Below are positions 43,911-55,533 of a stretch of DNA of 64,000 bases, piece by piece. Every line of letters starts with the position of its first letter. Within the stretch, counting starts at the first letter, position 1. Position numbers and translations under genes: made by a program. Under the pieces are notes generated by a model. The model was not told where the DNA came from, made no database searches, and saw only the letters and a list, made by a program, of their open reading frames with translations. The stretch is from Athripsodes cinereus (taxonomy: Eukaryota; Arthropoda; Insecta; Trichoptera; Leptoceridae): positions 32,904,237-32,968,236 of the forward strand of contig OX388309.1 of the NCBI GenBank assembly GCA_947579605.1, in the 5' to 3' direction.

Positions 43911-45167
43911 CATTAATTTGCAGACCATTACACTAATGAGATTATAAAATATATTTAAATAAGAAATCCGAGAACAAACTGTTAAAAATATCAATATTGA
44001 TTTTGCAACAAACCTCTTCGATAAGAACGGACTTCGTTAGATAAATTAATTTGATTGTGGGAAGGAAAAGGGACGGAAATTAAACCGAGTTTCTGTTTGC
44101 TGAGTCAATAAATAACATACTGTGTGGACCACGAAATAATGTAGAAACACTATTTGTCAGGAACTAAAATTTATTCTCATATTAGAGCTTATTGAATTCA
44201 AATTATGATTTAAATATTTATTTTAGTAGGTACCCTGTTGAAGAATTTAAATAGAAACCCCTTAAGTAAATACATATGAGTTGTATGTACATCTGCTCGA
44301 TCTTTTATTTAATGAATAATATCTTTTTGAAGACCAATACTTCTAAAACAAACATATTTTTGGTTGCTACAATAACTTTGGGTTTCATGGAAAATAATTT
44401 GCATTAATATTTGAGGTTTCAAAAACCTAAATAGTTTCGAAATTTTATCATAATATTAAAACTATCTATAACTTTATATTAATTATTAAAGTGGTGAATT
44501 CTATTTTTATATATTTGAACTTAATGCACTGTTCACTCTGGGATAAAATAAGAAAATAGCTTGCACTTGATAAAATGAATGAATAAACATAAATTGGAAT
44601 CAAGAGGAGCTGAATCCATAACACAAGATTGAAAGATAGATTAATATTTCACTTTACATAGCTCTACAAGAATACTGGTACTGGATGTACTGAGTTTTAA
44701 TAATTATCAGATGTCTAAATATCGTTTTTTAATATGGTTATTCTAGAATTGTTAGATTGTATTTTATTGTTAAAGGTTTCGGCCGTTGAAGTGAATTTAA
44801 TAATAAACAAATAAATATTGAAATTAATGGTCAGCAGAAAACAAAATAATGAATATATTTTTTATAGTGCAAAAAATAATATTTTCGTACTTGTACAAAT
44901 ATGTAAATAAATATTGAAATACAAAATACTATTTTTAATCGTTAACAGAGAAATCAGAATGAAATATGTGTGATTTTTTGTGGAGTATATATGACTCAAT
45001 CAGATCGGTAGCATTTCTTTGTTGGTTTTTGTAATGCTATTCTCCCTTTATCTTATTTAAGACATCTCACTCACTCACTCACACCAGCACAAATAATAAT
45101 GTTCCCTCACGTCACCCTCCTTAGTATTGGATAATCCCTATTTAAAGAGTGACAAGTCATTTTTTAG
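43911..45167. other. AT-rich, unassigned
   Basis: No gene or repeat recognised. A short (CACT)n stretch lies at about 45067-45083. Confidence 0.45.
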
Positions 45168-45414
45168 CAGTGGTGTACCTATAGCAAATAATAATAATCG
45201 AAAGTTTGGAATGTGTAACATTCATGATTATACCTTGTTTAAGGTTTATTTGATAAGTATTTTTATATCATTATGTCCCCTGTGTAAAATATAATAGATA
45301 TGATTAAAACCCATACTATAAATATATTTATCTACCGTTTTAATACTACACACTTATTGCTTTGTTTTAAGGAGGTATATTGATCTTAATTGATTTTTTG
45401 TCTTTGGAATGAAA

Positions 45415-45583
45415 AAAATATACAGTGCCAAGTCTGTTCTACATTATTGTTCAAAAAATATATAGTGCCAAGTCTGTTCTACATTATTGTTCAAAAAATA
45501 TATAGTGCCAAGTCTGTTCTACATTATTGTTCAAAAAATATATAGTGCCAAGTCTGTTCTACATTATTGTTCAAAAAATATCA
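45415..45583 (+). repeat. 40-bp minisatellite, 4 units
   Basis: The anchor agtgccaagtctgttctaca occurs at 45424, 45464, 45504 and 45544 with an exact 40-bp step. Units 2-4 appear identical and the first differs by tacagtg for tatagtg, indicating recent expansion. Confidence 0.92.
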
Positions 45584-45639
45584 ACATTTTCAAGTTCTGT
45601 AATTTTTAAACATTAATAATACCGTATGTCTGCATTTCT

Positions 45640-45790
45640 ATCTATTCCTTACATACTTCTTTCGTTTCCTCTACATTCATCTAGTTTCTCATACATGCAA
45701 GCTAATTCTGTTATATAACACGCGGCCGTCCTTGAAAATTTGATGAACGTAGTCAAGCCGCGTAGTTCTTGGACGTCCGCTCTATCGGAT
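45640..45790 (-). repeat. LINE tail fragment ('GHVERM' family)
   Basis: ctcatacatgcaagctaatt, the acacgcggccgtccttgaaa block and gttcttggacgtccgctcta are inverted parts of the tail (gaggacgtccaagaactacg... and ggccgcgtgt). Confidence 0.5.
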
Positions 45791-46439
45791 CATTTAAATA
45801 CAAAATTATCATTTTACCAAGCTGTAAAAAAATATTATTTCCATATAAAGGTCTCTCTTTTTCTTTCATAGCCTTTTTATGCTCCACTCCAATGTCATTA
45901 GACGTTACCTTACACCCTAATCCGAAACGGTATAACGTCGTTGCATATTCAAAAAGAGTAAACTCTTTAAAAACTTTTCATTAGGGCGTTAAAATTGTGG
46001 TTTGGACTTTTTATTGACATGTGATATTATTCTTTAAGTGTTGAATTTAATTAAGAATCACATGATGTCATCAGTTTATTCTAGAAATGTCAATCATTTA
46101 TTCACATAGCCCTTTTTGAATATGCAAGGACGTCAAACTTAGAATTTGAAAAATGCCACACCACTGCTATTTACTTCCGAACATATTATTAATATAAAAG
46201 TACATAAATATAGTGGCATCTCTTTCTCACGAATGACATCCGTCAATTATAATTTATCCGTTATCCTTCACTTGTCAGCAGCAGCTTTATCCAAACTCAC
46301 ATAGGTAACTACAAAGTAAGAATATATAACGACTCAATAATGAGAAGTTGAAATGGAGATTATCCATCTGTCGTAATCGATTGACTGCAATTATTCAACA
46401 CGAATCACGTATTTATTTTCGATCCAATCTAATTCCCTT

Positions 46440-46545
46440 TCAACGCTCCTCCTAAGAACACACATCAGAGGTTCAGGAAGACAGAAACTAGCCTCCTCTA
46501 TTCATAGTGTCTTTGCGTCAATGGAGTCGCCTCTTTGTATAATAT
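46440..46545 (-). repeat. Unnamed repeat R4, copy 2
   Basis: Inverted relative to 33625-33715: aacgctcctcct, agcctcctctattca and tgcgtcaatggagtcgcctc. Word order and spacing are conserved. Confidence 0.55.
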
Positions 46546-46789
46546 TACTAACGTTTTTATGTTTTAATAATTTGATAATTTTATGAACATAACAAACTAT
46601 ACAGAACAATACAAAGACTGTCTTAAAAAAACTTAAATCTAAACATCCTTCTTAGAGAGACAAGTCTCGGTAAAGGAGGGTAAACAAAATGCTATCATTG
46701 TCAAATCATTCATTTTATTTAAATCTTATTAACTAAAATAACAACACTGTTTATTTTTCCCAACAATGATATTATGCGCTCGAGCACTT

Positions 46790-46870
46790 TTGTTAAAAAT
46801 AAAGAGAATCTTTAGGAAAGAGATTGATAATGTCTTTGAAAGAGGAAAGACGTCTCTCTCGATAAAAATC
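46790..46870 (+). repeat. Penelope-terminus-like fragment with damaged hammerhead
   Basis: gagattgataatgtc, then tttgaaagag, gaaagacgtctctctcg and aaaaatcaatata match the right arm at 31301-31384. GAA plus AGACGTCT plus C are kept. The CTGATGA part is not recognisable. Confidence 0.5.
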
Positions 46871-47699
46871 AATATAGTTGAAGAAAACATTGATGAAAGC
46901 TTTCGAGCACACTATCATAAATGTGAATTATTTATTGAAGTTTAAAAATTTTAAATATGTTTTTTCACAAATTAAAAAAAGCACAAACTCTCGTATAATT
47001 TACTTTGTACTACGTAATGTATTTGTAAACAGAAAATCACAGCCCGATTTTAATTTAAAATCGTTCGAACATTTAAAAAAAAGTGAAAATATCATGTTTG
47101 ATCGTGAAAATATCATGCTTGATCACGAAAATATTGCAAATAAATTAATAATCAATAGGTATTCAAAAATGGTTGCGTAAAAAACGACGACTTATATGTA
47201 GCTTCAATAGTGCAAAGTGTGATGAGGTTGATTATATTTATCAAGGTTTGCACTTTATTAAAAAATAACATTTTTAATTATTGTGCCTTTTAATTACATA
47301 TAAACTAATAATGGCGTGTTTTTTGTTCTCAGGTAAGACAAGAATTTTATGTATGGATCACAAACACAATTTTTCGAAAAATCATTAGAATACAAGTAAG
47401 TACCTAACAGTCTTAAATAGATAAAGAAATATTATATTAGAACTATGTACCTGTGTATTTGGCTTTGATCATCGAGATGTGATATTAAAAAAAAGCATGT
47501 TTGGATACTTAGTTAAATGTATGAAGAAAATAACAGAGGCTTAAGAAGACATCTATTACTAGTTTAATTTCTATAATTAGTAAACAATAAGAAACAATCA
47601 GCAATTTATTTTTTAGTCTGATGATATTAAATATATAATACAATTTTTTTCTCCTCTTCTTATTATAACTTCAATATTGTCGACGGATGGTACTTGCTT
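46871..47699. other. AT-rich; small three-unit repeat at about 47084-47137
   Basis: gtgaaaatatcatgtttgat, cgtgaaaatatcatgcttga and cacgaaaatatt form three diverged 24-base units. The open frame over them (about 100 codons) is AT-driven and I do not support it as a gene. Confidence 0.4.
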
Positions 47700-47820
47700 G
47701 AAGTTCATTTTATATTATTATAAATCACAAGTGACGTTAGTTTAGTTAACGTTAGCCTGATGATGAAAGCGAAGCTTCTAATAGCCGGCTCGCGAACAAT
47801 AAAGCCATCGTGAAAATACT
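47700..47820 (+). repeat. Penelope-terminus-like fragment with degenerate hammerhead
   Basis: CTGATGA at about 47759-47765, extra T, aagc...gctt stem II, then taat in place of GAAA, then the palindrome AGCCGGCT and C. The tail gcgaacaataaagccatcgt matches 28360-28400 on the other strand. The GAA core is lost. Confidence 0.5.
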
Positions 47821-48059
47821 TAATAATATTATAAAAGTTTCTTATTTATACCTAATAATTCATTTGAAATATTTAAATATCATGTACTTCTACCAAGAAT
47901 TGTCAAGCAATAATTAAAATATAATATATATGCTGTTCAATTGTATAAACATTAACCTAGAACTGTTGAAGAAAATTTGAAAATATATAGACAGTAAAAG
48001 TGGGACAAATTTTAGATGATCTTGGAAGTTCATTATAATTGTCATCTTCTTCCTTAATC

Positions 48060-48180
48060 TATTTATTTATTTATTTATTTTATTCTTCACTGTACATTGG
48101 TTACAATATTACAAAATAAAACAGTGTCATATAAATATCAGTTATACGATTCAATGTACAGAGGGAGAGTTTATCGCTAA
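48060..48180 (-). repeat. LINE 3'-end fragment (family J)
   Basis: (TTTA)n then ttattcttcactgtacattg, aaatatcagttatacgattc and agggagagtttatcgctaag match 35945-36090. Inserted on the minus strand, A-rich tail at 48060. Confidence 0.65.
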
Positions 48181-48724
48181 GATGATATATCTATAGAATG
48201 TTTGAACAATTTCATTGGTTCAAATATATATTAATTTTATCACAGCTATAAATAATATTCATTGCAAGTGATCGCTTAAGTTGTTTATCTGAAAAATACC
48301 CCTTCAATAAAACTTTCACTCAAAGTTGTGATTCATCCATTTAATCTTTGACAAAAGAAATTCGTGAGAGCTTTGCAAATTCCCGACATGTTTTCAAAAG
48401 CTTTTAGTACAAGATGTTTTTGCTAAATACCTATATATTATGAGTATGCACAAAGAAATGTATGTGAACTCAATATCAGATTGCTACATGAAATGCCTTT
48501 TTGAACACTTGAACTTGTTCTTTACTTTTTCTTATTACAAATACCTATGTTATTAAATTTATTCCGATCTTTTACTTGAAGCAAATAATATGTACGTAGA
48601 TACAATCAAGTTATAAGTTATGTATGTTTCAAGAACAAATCGAACCTTATGTATCTTTTTTGTTATGTGTCATGAACCCCGGACGTCGACAATCATGTCG
48701 TGAATTTTGTTTTTACAATTAACC

Positions 48725-49060
48725 TGGTGGTGTAACAAGGATGGATAGGGTGAGAAATGTCCATATCCGTGGTAGTTTCAAAGTCGCTCCCATCGGTGAA
48801 AAAAATAACAGAAAACCGATTAAGATGGTACGGGCACATCTTGAGACTACCACAGGATAACATGATCTAAAAGACAATGGACGTAGAAGTAGGACCCAGA
48901 AGACTAGGCAGACCAGTGACCACCTGGATGTCCACAATTGCCAGGGACATGAGGGAGGCAAAGTTGCGCTCGGAGGATGCAGGGGACCGGAAAACTTGGA
49001 AGATGAGGACTAGGAGAGCCGACTCCAAGTAAATGGAATAAAGGCGAGGGCGAAGAAAAA
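48725..49060 (+). pseudogene. LINE C-terminal fragment (RTE-like style)
   Basis: Plus strand reads VAPIGEKITENRLRWYGHIL, then DVEVGPRRLGRPVTTWMST and IARDMREAKLRSEDAGDRKT plus WKMRTRRADSK then stop. This is the standard LINE C-terminus with a basic GRP block. A stop (after DNMI) interrupts it. No 3' tail is identified beyond gcgaagaaaaag. Confidence 0.8.
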
Positions 49061-49097
49061 GAATTAACCATTGTATGAGGTTAGCTACATATGTAAA

Positions 49098-49445
49098 TTT
49101 TTTTTTTTTTTTTTTTTTTTATTTATTGGTATCAATTAAAGTCATAAAATAAACATGGTCCTGTTAAGTCATAAGTTGACTTGTCAACAGGTTCTTAATA
49201 TAAAACAATTATTAAATTACTTTACAATAATACTTATTTATACATACTTATACATACTCTATATCAATTATATACAATTAAATGATGATGATGATGATTT
49301 AATTTAACACATGAAACAATCATACAAGGCTCATTAAAAAACCGTTCCCTTTTTTGGTAGTGCCTTGGACGGGACATGAACCCGCAACATATCCGTATTG
49401 TGAAGTTTTATATTTTGGTTTGTCCAATTTAGCTACCAGAGGAGA
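49098..49445 (-). mobile_element. tRNA-derived SINE with poly-A tail
   Basis: Minus strand: ctggtagctaaattggacaa (A-box-like), gcgggttcatgtcccgtcc (B-box-like), ggcactacca, then a body with (CAT)n, ending in a 24-base-plus A-rich tail (T-run at 49098-49120). About 350 bp. Confidence 0.65.
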
Positions 49446-49744
49446 CATACTGAAGGACGACGCATAAATTGTTGAAACAATTTAATGGAAAATAAAAAAA
49501 ATACAAACATTAAATTTATCATTGTTGCGATACACCCACGATATGCTTTTTCATTCATCGATAGTTTTGACTTCCACCCAACTGAAAGAAATTCCGCGAA
49601 ATCGACATTCGCTTTCAATAAATATTTGTTTAATGTGTCATGGTGATACATTCTTTCATATAATAATAATACTCTATTTTCTCTGTTGTCATTCAATCAC
49701 AGGAAGTCGTGGCACAAATATTTCAGCCTGATCATTAATATGTA

Positions 49745-49960
49745 TTTGTTTATTTGTATATTCATATACATACATAACATCACGCCGCTTCCCTCGCGGG
49801 GTAGACAGAAAGGATCAAACGCCAAATCCTTCTATCCTTGTGTACATCTTTCGCTTCCGTCACTGTCATACAACTCTTTATGCATTCTTTTCTGTTCAAT
49901 GTGCTCAATACGTGAACGTCCTTTAGGATTTATCTTAAACGACCTTGCATAAATCACTAC
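49745..49960 (-). repeat. LINE tail ('GHVERM' family)
   Basis: catcacgccgcttccctcgc, ggggtagacagaaaggatca, cttctatccttgtgtacatc and caatacgtgaacgtcc are the inverted tail, nearly parallel to 37000-37190 including the (ATAC)n end. Confidence 0.75.
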
Positions 49961-50044
49961 GTAAACAGGGAAATAAAGAAATTCCATTGAATTGAAGTCT
50001 TTTCGAGTGTAAAAAGCCCAAAATAATTTCTCGTCTTTGTGTGT

Positions 50045-50480
50045 AAAAAATAAATCTTCTTCTTCTTCAAGTGTCTTGTCGGGTCCCCCCAACGTTGGCG
50101 ATCACCTCGACAAACTTTTCCCTGTCCTGTGCTGATCGGAACAGCTGTTCCACACACACACGGATGCCGGTTCACTCACTTATGTTTCGAAGCCAGGAAA
50201 TCTGTCTCCTAACGGGTTCTCGGTGTCCTTCAATTATCAGTTGGAGAATGTGGTATTTTTCTCCACGCAGAACATGATCCAGATGTGAAACCTTCCGTAC
50301 CTTGATGGTTGACAACAGCTCCCTGTCAACTCTAGCTCACCTCAGGATTTTGGTATTGGTAACCTTGTCTGTCCAGGAAATTCTGAGCATTCGGCGATGG
50401 AGCCACATTTCAAATGCTTCTAGTCAGTTCATTGAGTTGACTTTTAAAGTTCATGTTTCACATCCATACAATAAAAAAAT
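50045..50480 (-). pseudogene. LINE C-terminal region with (GAA)n tail (family B)
   Basis: Minus strand, over frameshifts and stops: EMWLHRRMLRISWTDKVTN, STIKVRKVSHLDHVLRGEKY, ILQLIIEGHREPVRRQISWL, then VEQLFRSAQDREKFVEVIAN and VGGTRQDT, ending in (GAAGAA). It is the longer copy of the family seen at 37966-38092 and 42563-42640. Confidence 0.8.
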
Positions 50481-50771
50481 AAATCATAATAATAAATAAA
50501 TAAATCGATCAATGCCAAATAGCACAGAATAAAACTAGTACAAAAATAGTAGTATATACAGACAAACATATCAATCAATTTTACAAAACAATTCCTGAAA
50601 AGAATGGATACGTGTTGACAGTTTTTCCACATCAATAATATTGTTCATGAATTTTTCACCACCACATTATTTCAGATTTTTTTGTTGAGCGATATAATTT
50701 TCTTTGAGTGCCACAATGCTTTTCTCAATATTATGCACACGAAACTATTATACTATAAACTGTATTTGTAT

Positions 50772-50830
50772 TCCTACTATAGTACTATACCATCACGGCA
50801 TATCTTACAAGTGGGATAGCCGGCGAACTA
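50772..50830 (-). repeat. (TAG)n-family tail, copy 10
   Basis: ctactatagtactataccat, cacggcatatcttacaagtg and ggatagccggcgaac are the inverted 3' end. Confidence 0.65.
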
Positions 50831-51234
50831 ACTCAGGGAAATAAACATACCATGAGGAAAATATAATATCGCACCCAACTTTCAATAATTATAATATTAT
50901 TTCCATTGAACTACAACAGGTGATGCTTTCTAGTTTGATCAAATGAAAATTGTATGAAAATGCATAAAAAATCTTAAACTAACGCATGGAAAAATATCGA
51001 GTTGTACTCTACATATATTATACAACTTTCAAAAATTTCTGAGACATTGTGATGAGCATTATGCGGATGAATTGGGAATGTTGCCCGGGTTTAAAGAGTA
51101 CCTACTCTTAACTAAGCCTTGCGTCGATTCGTAAGCGACGAAACTCTGTGTCATGCACTTCTAAAGGAAGTTTATATAATTATCATTATACAACATACCT
51201 ACCTTAGTTAATACCTATTCAAATAGGTAATAAC

Positions 51235-51415
51235 GAGCCGGTAAGTCTCACTTCTATGATAGGGTTTTTGGTGTTGTTGAGCCGGTTACGTGTAATCGCC
51301 TACCGGTGCCATTGACAAACAATCAGTCTGTCACCAGCTTCAAAAGCAAATTGAAAACTGCACTCTTTACCGGCGCCCTTGAGAAAGTCTAGGGACTGTT
51401 TAACCATCATCATCG
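51235..51415 (+). pseudogene. LINE C-terminal end fragment
   Basis: Reads NNQSVTSFKSKLKTALFTGA and LEKV then stop, the usual SFKxxLKxxLF end of Jockey/CR1-like LINE proteins, followed by a (CAT)n tail (ccatcatcatcgg). Confidence 0.6.
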
Positions 51416-52019
51416 GTGAGTAGAATTAACTGAAATGATTGATCTAGAGTGGTTTAAAATTAAAAATATGACTAACATCTTCACTTCAGTGAAGTCCAGT
51501 CTCCGAAAGCCTATTGTGTTAAAAATTCACGAAAGAAATAATAGTAGGTATCTACCTTCTGCAAAAAATACGGAAATAAATTGATTCAAAATATTTATAC
51601 GATTTTTACTTCAAATCTCATGTGATATATTAATTCTCGTTAGTTTTAATTCGATACAATGGATGTAATTCCAAATTACATTACATCAGTACTTCTAATT
51701 AATTACCAGCCCATAGACCCAAAGCCAACGTGAAGTTTCTGGGAGCGGAGGTTAATTATAAACCAAATGTGTTAATTAACCATATCTGCGGAACGTATTA
51801 AATCGCTACTTCTCTAACAGTAGGTTGTACTTAGTCGTGAATTACAATGCCTCGCCATCAAAAGGTTAACGAGGCAATGAAAGTTTGAAAAGGTGATGGG
51901 TTATACAGGAAACCTTTATTACGAAGAAACATTTTCTCTCTTACATTTTTATATATGTTTACTATACAGATACAATTATCAATAGAAATTGAAAAAGAAC
52001 ATGCACAGAATACTAACAT
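51416..52019. other. Unassigned
   Basis: No gene or repeat recognised. Confidence 0.4.
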
Positions 52020-52400
52020 AATAATAATAATAATAAATTAACTTTATTGTACAAAATATTTAAACAAAAAGAATGAGATAACAACATGGTATATACAAAT
52101 ATTTTGCACAATGGGCGAGTTTATCGCAGGGACGCGATATCTTCCAACTAACCCAAAACTTACTTACTTTACTTTACTTTTCCTATGGCTCGGTGTGTTG
52201 ATAAATCTTACCCATGTGGGTTGCGTCGTATCCTCTACAGTCTTGACTCTAGTGCTGACAGCCAGTTCATCTCCTCCGGTCCTGCTTCATGGATATCCTG
52301 CAGATCCCCTCTTATTTTTTTGAGATGGCAGTCTTCTACTATGCGCTCACCGTCTGCACATCTTCACATTCACAATCAGGGGAATCTCTTTTTCCCCACC
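52020..52400 (-). repeat. LINE 3'-end (family J) and a possible coding remnant
   Basis: (AAT)n then taaattaactttattgtaca, aatgggcgagtttatcgcag and cgatatcttccaactaaccc is a family J 3' end (compare 35945, 61215). 52180-52400 on the minus strand gives residues such as TDGERIVEDCHLKKIRGDL, possibly LINE-derived, but I cannot name them. Confidence 0.5.
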
Positions 52401-53559
52401 TCCAGATCAAATAGTTACAGCATACTTAATCCATCTCATAAACAGTAGGTATCTACTAGAACCAAATATGAGAAATAAATTTAAGATAGACTTAGATCTT
52501 ATAAAATCTCCCATAAATATTGCAACTTTTTCATACAATAAATATTTACATATTTCTCTCCGTGCCAATAAAAAATAAGATTTTTGGGATCGATGTCACA
52601 CCTTACCGCTAAATAGAATTTGTTTAATGTCTTCTTCTTAATTTAAAATTTACAGAAAACAGTGAGAGATATTTTCCTTTACTCTACGGAAAATAGTTAA
52701 AGAACTTTTTTAAATAGGTTTTTTATAAATAATTACCACGAAGTTTTTTTATATAAATTATCTACCAGCGGAGATACATAAAGGTGGGCAGTAAAAAATA
52801 CACAGATGTTTCTTTAAATCCCCAATAACCATTTCCTCTTATCCTTAACTCTCGGTGGAACTATTAAATGTTCCAAGAAACATCAAATCTCTGTATCTAC
52901 ATTCAATAAATACCTCTACCCGTAAATAGATATTACGAGCTTACGATCTTTGATTACAATCATCCCGGAAACGGAAACAGCTATCCATAAAGGTCATTGA
53001 AAGATTTATATTACTACCAGTTCAAACCTGATTTCCGTCTAAGGGAATAAACATCAATCTTACAAAAACCTCTCCTTTTTGTCGGTCTGAAGAACTCCAT
53101 GCCTATCCTACAATGCATGCTTGGTGAATAGATAAATAGACGAACTAACAAAAGATAACAAGCACAGCACAATGAAATCATTAATATAACACCCAACTTA
53201 TGAGTGCTTTAGCCAATGAAATTATAGCAATGTGAAAAATTGTGAAAGTCTAATCTATTCTACTTTCTACGGCCATCCACTTGAAAGTAGAAATAGAAGG
53301 TAAAAAATTATTTAAATAAGTGGTAATGCCTTAATTATTTATAAATTATCTGTCTAATTTATTTTTGCTAGTTGCAATAGTTTATGCAAACACAAACTTG
53401 ATACACCATAATAGCATACATTTTTATCTACGGTTTGAAATTTGCTCGATAAAATTAAAATCAAATGGTTATATTTTGTCAGTATATAATTCTTATATAA
53501 TTTGATGTATTTGAGATATCGTATACATTGTAATCTAATACTTATATAAAATTTTCGTG
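52401..53559. other. AT-rich, unassigned
   Basis: No gene or repeat recognised. Confidence 0.4.
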
Positions 53560-53800
53560 TCACGGTGTTTGTTATCATACTCGTCCGAAACGGCTATTTC
53601 ATACCCCTAAAAGTTAAGGGTGGTCCATCCTGGATTTTTTTTTTTGCTTTTTGGACAATTTTTTTATTTTTTAATGATGAGGCATTAAAAAATATATACA
53701 GCCCTAAATTTTCACCCTTCTTCCATCAAACCCTTTTTTTTAATAGTGATATTAGTATACGGCACAATGTACGAAAACAACGTTTGCCAGGTCAGCTAGT
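53560..53800 (+). repeat. Interspersed repeat ending in gccaggtcagctagt
   Basis: tcgtgtcacggtgtttgtta, atactcgtccgaaacggct, tacccctaaaagttaagggt, ggcattaaaaaatatataca and aacgtttgccaggtcagcta form a block order I recognise as a common arthropod repeat. Class uncertain; a Helitron-type end in CTAG is one possibility. Confidence 0.6.
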
Positions 53801-54296
53801 ACCTACCTTTATAAAAAGCTTACATTCATATCCTATGTCTTGGGAAGTTTTTTAAACTGTCCAGAACAGGAGAACACATTTAACATTATAATAGTCAACT
53901 TTTGTAAGAAATATTCTTAGCAAATACTTGTACAATTTGGGTTTTATACAAAACTTTTGATATGTCGGTTACCGTAAATAGATCACATAATCCTCTTCAT
54001 TGGAAAATCTCTTCAATAAATAGGTACCTATGTACATAAGTTAGTAAGTATATCAGGAAATCTTTAGAATCGGGACTTATTGGAATATCGGAAAAGGATT
54101 TTACATCATTACTTTTATTAGTTTTCTTTGAAGGATTAATCTTTTGTAATATCATTTAAATAAATATATCTAGATAATGATACCTACATCCTTTGATAAT
54201 CACGTGTTTAGTAGGTATCTATAACTAGCATTTTGTCATTATCATATACTAAATTTAAGGAAACCTCACACATGTTTAGATTATTTACTGATTTTT
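53801..54296. other. AT-rich, unassigned
   Basis: No gene or repeat recognised. Confidence 0.4.
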
Positions 54297-54410
54297 TTTG
54301 ATTTTTTCACTGATTTGGGGCCAACGCACGGATGAATAAATTAATCAGAAATCTCGATTGGAAAATCATGTTTACACAAGGTTACATTGTACAAAATCAA
54401 ATTGGAAGAG
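54297..54410 (+). repeat. Unnamed repeat R1, copy 2
   Basis: gatttggggccaacgcacgg, aatcagaaatc, ttggaaaatcatgtttacac and ttgtacaaaatcaaat align with 20905-21025. Confidence 0.55.
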
Positions 54411-54650
54411 TTGAGAAAGATGTTTTTGATGCGTTTGTGGACTCATGAAACATCAAATGTGTATTTTTTTTAAATAAATGAAATAATGATTCTAAATTAT
54501 TTATTTCATCGAGCTATCTACCGATAAAATAACCTATATATTGAGATATCGTTATTTTAGAAATCAAAACTCTTATACGTGCTGCTTTTGCATAGATAAC
54601 TCCTAAGATAAGTAGTTTTCTATTCTTACATACTCCTTTCATAGATAACT

Positions 54651-54812
54651 AGTTCGTCGGTAGCCTAGAGTCTCGGCCTCCGGAACAAGGGGTCCGTGGA
54701 TCGATCCCAGATGCCGACAAACTCCCCTTTCACGACACAAGTTTTTAGCTTACTGTGAAAGGTGTATAAGGTTGTATTTGGGTTTATAACAAAACCCAGA
54801 TATATCTTTTGA
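54651..54812 (+). mobile_element. tRNA-derived SINE (family S1), full-length-looking
   Basis: Head gttcgtcggtagcctagagt (A-box-like TAGCCTAGAGT), ggatcgatccc (B-box-like), then cacgacacaagtttttagct, gtgaaaggtgtataaggttg, a palindromic gggtttataacaaaaccc, and an A-rich end. Two other copies are at 8326-8405 and 19769-19935. Confidence 0.75.
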
Positions 54813-55533
54813 AAAAAATATAAAAAAAAGAAGAACTCAGTGTGTTTTGTGTGAAAAATGTGAAAAATAAATGTGTTTAATTGATGGAGTCCTACCTGGA
54901 AATTCAATATGCAACAGAATATCAAAAACAGCTTCCAAGCAACGAATCGAAACGATACATAAAAAATATCATCCAGTAAAACACTTTTTTTGACCTTCTG
55001 TAAAATCTTGATACATGCACATAGGAGTTTTCACGAATCTACAAACGATAGACATAATATTATGAACTATTTTCGTGAGACAAATATTCAATAATGAACT
55101 ATGTATTTAATAACCTTTTCAGTTTTAAGTTTATTTATTATTTTATGTCCTTACTTACTTCCCACACAACAAGGTAGTGATCAAATTCCACTTATAATTA
55201 TAAAAAACCTATTATACATATCGTAGTTGGATATTCAAAAAGAGGTATTTTTATTTTTTTTTTTATTTTATTTTATTTCACAAACAAACAGTATAACACA
55301 AATGACAATACACAGACAAATCAATTACAATTAATAAACCAGCAAAGTTTGTAAAATTATTTGGTATAGTATAATGCAACATTAACATTTTGTAGTAAAC
55401 ACGAGAAAAAAAAAACAGATATTTCAAGAAAAAAAAAAGAAAGCTTCAAGCACGTGCAATAAATCATCTCCAATCTAGAAGGGAATAAAGGAATGGGACA
55501 GGAAATTGGAGCAAAAAGGAAAGCATCAAATGA

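Larger units (their letters stand above)
45168..46166. mobile_element. hAT-like non-autonomous transposon, 999 bp
   Basis: Ends CAGTGGTGT (45168-45176) and ACACCACTG (46158-46166). The flanking 8-mers ttttttag and ctatttac agree at 5 of 8 positions and fit nTnnnnAn. A minisatellite and a LINE fragment lie inside. No transposase. Confidence 0.5.

Noticed and set aside
45415..45583. CRISPR-like array
   Set aside because: Units are contiguous identical 40-mers without unique spacers, so it is a minisatellite.
46878..47180. A 100-codon open frame as a small gene
   Set aside because: Lysine/asparagine/isoleucine-rich composition matches AT-rich chance frames, and part comes from a 24-base repeat. 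No domain seen.
48719..48961. An 80-codon minus-strand open frame
   Set aside because: The plus strand clearly encodes a LINE C-terminus here, so this is its antisense shadow.
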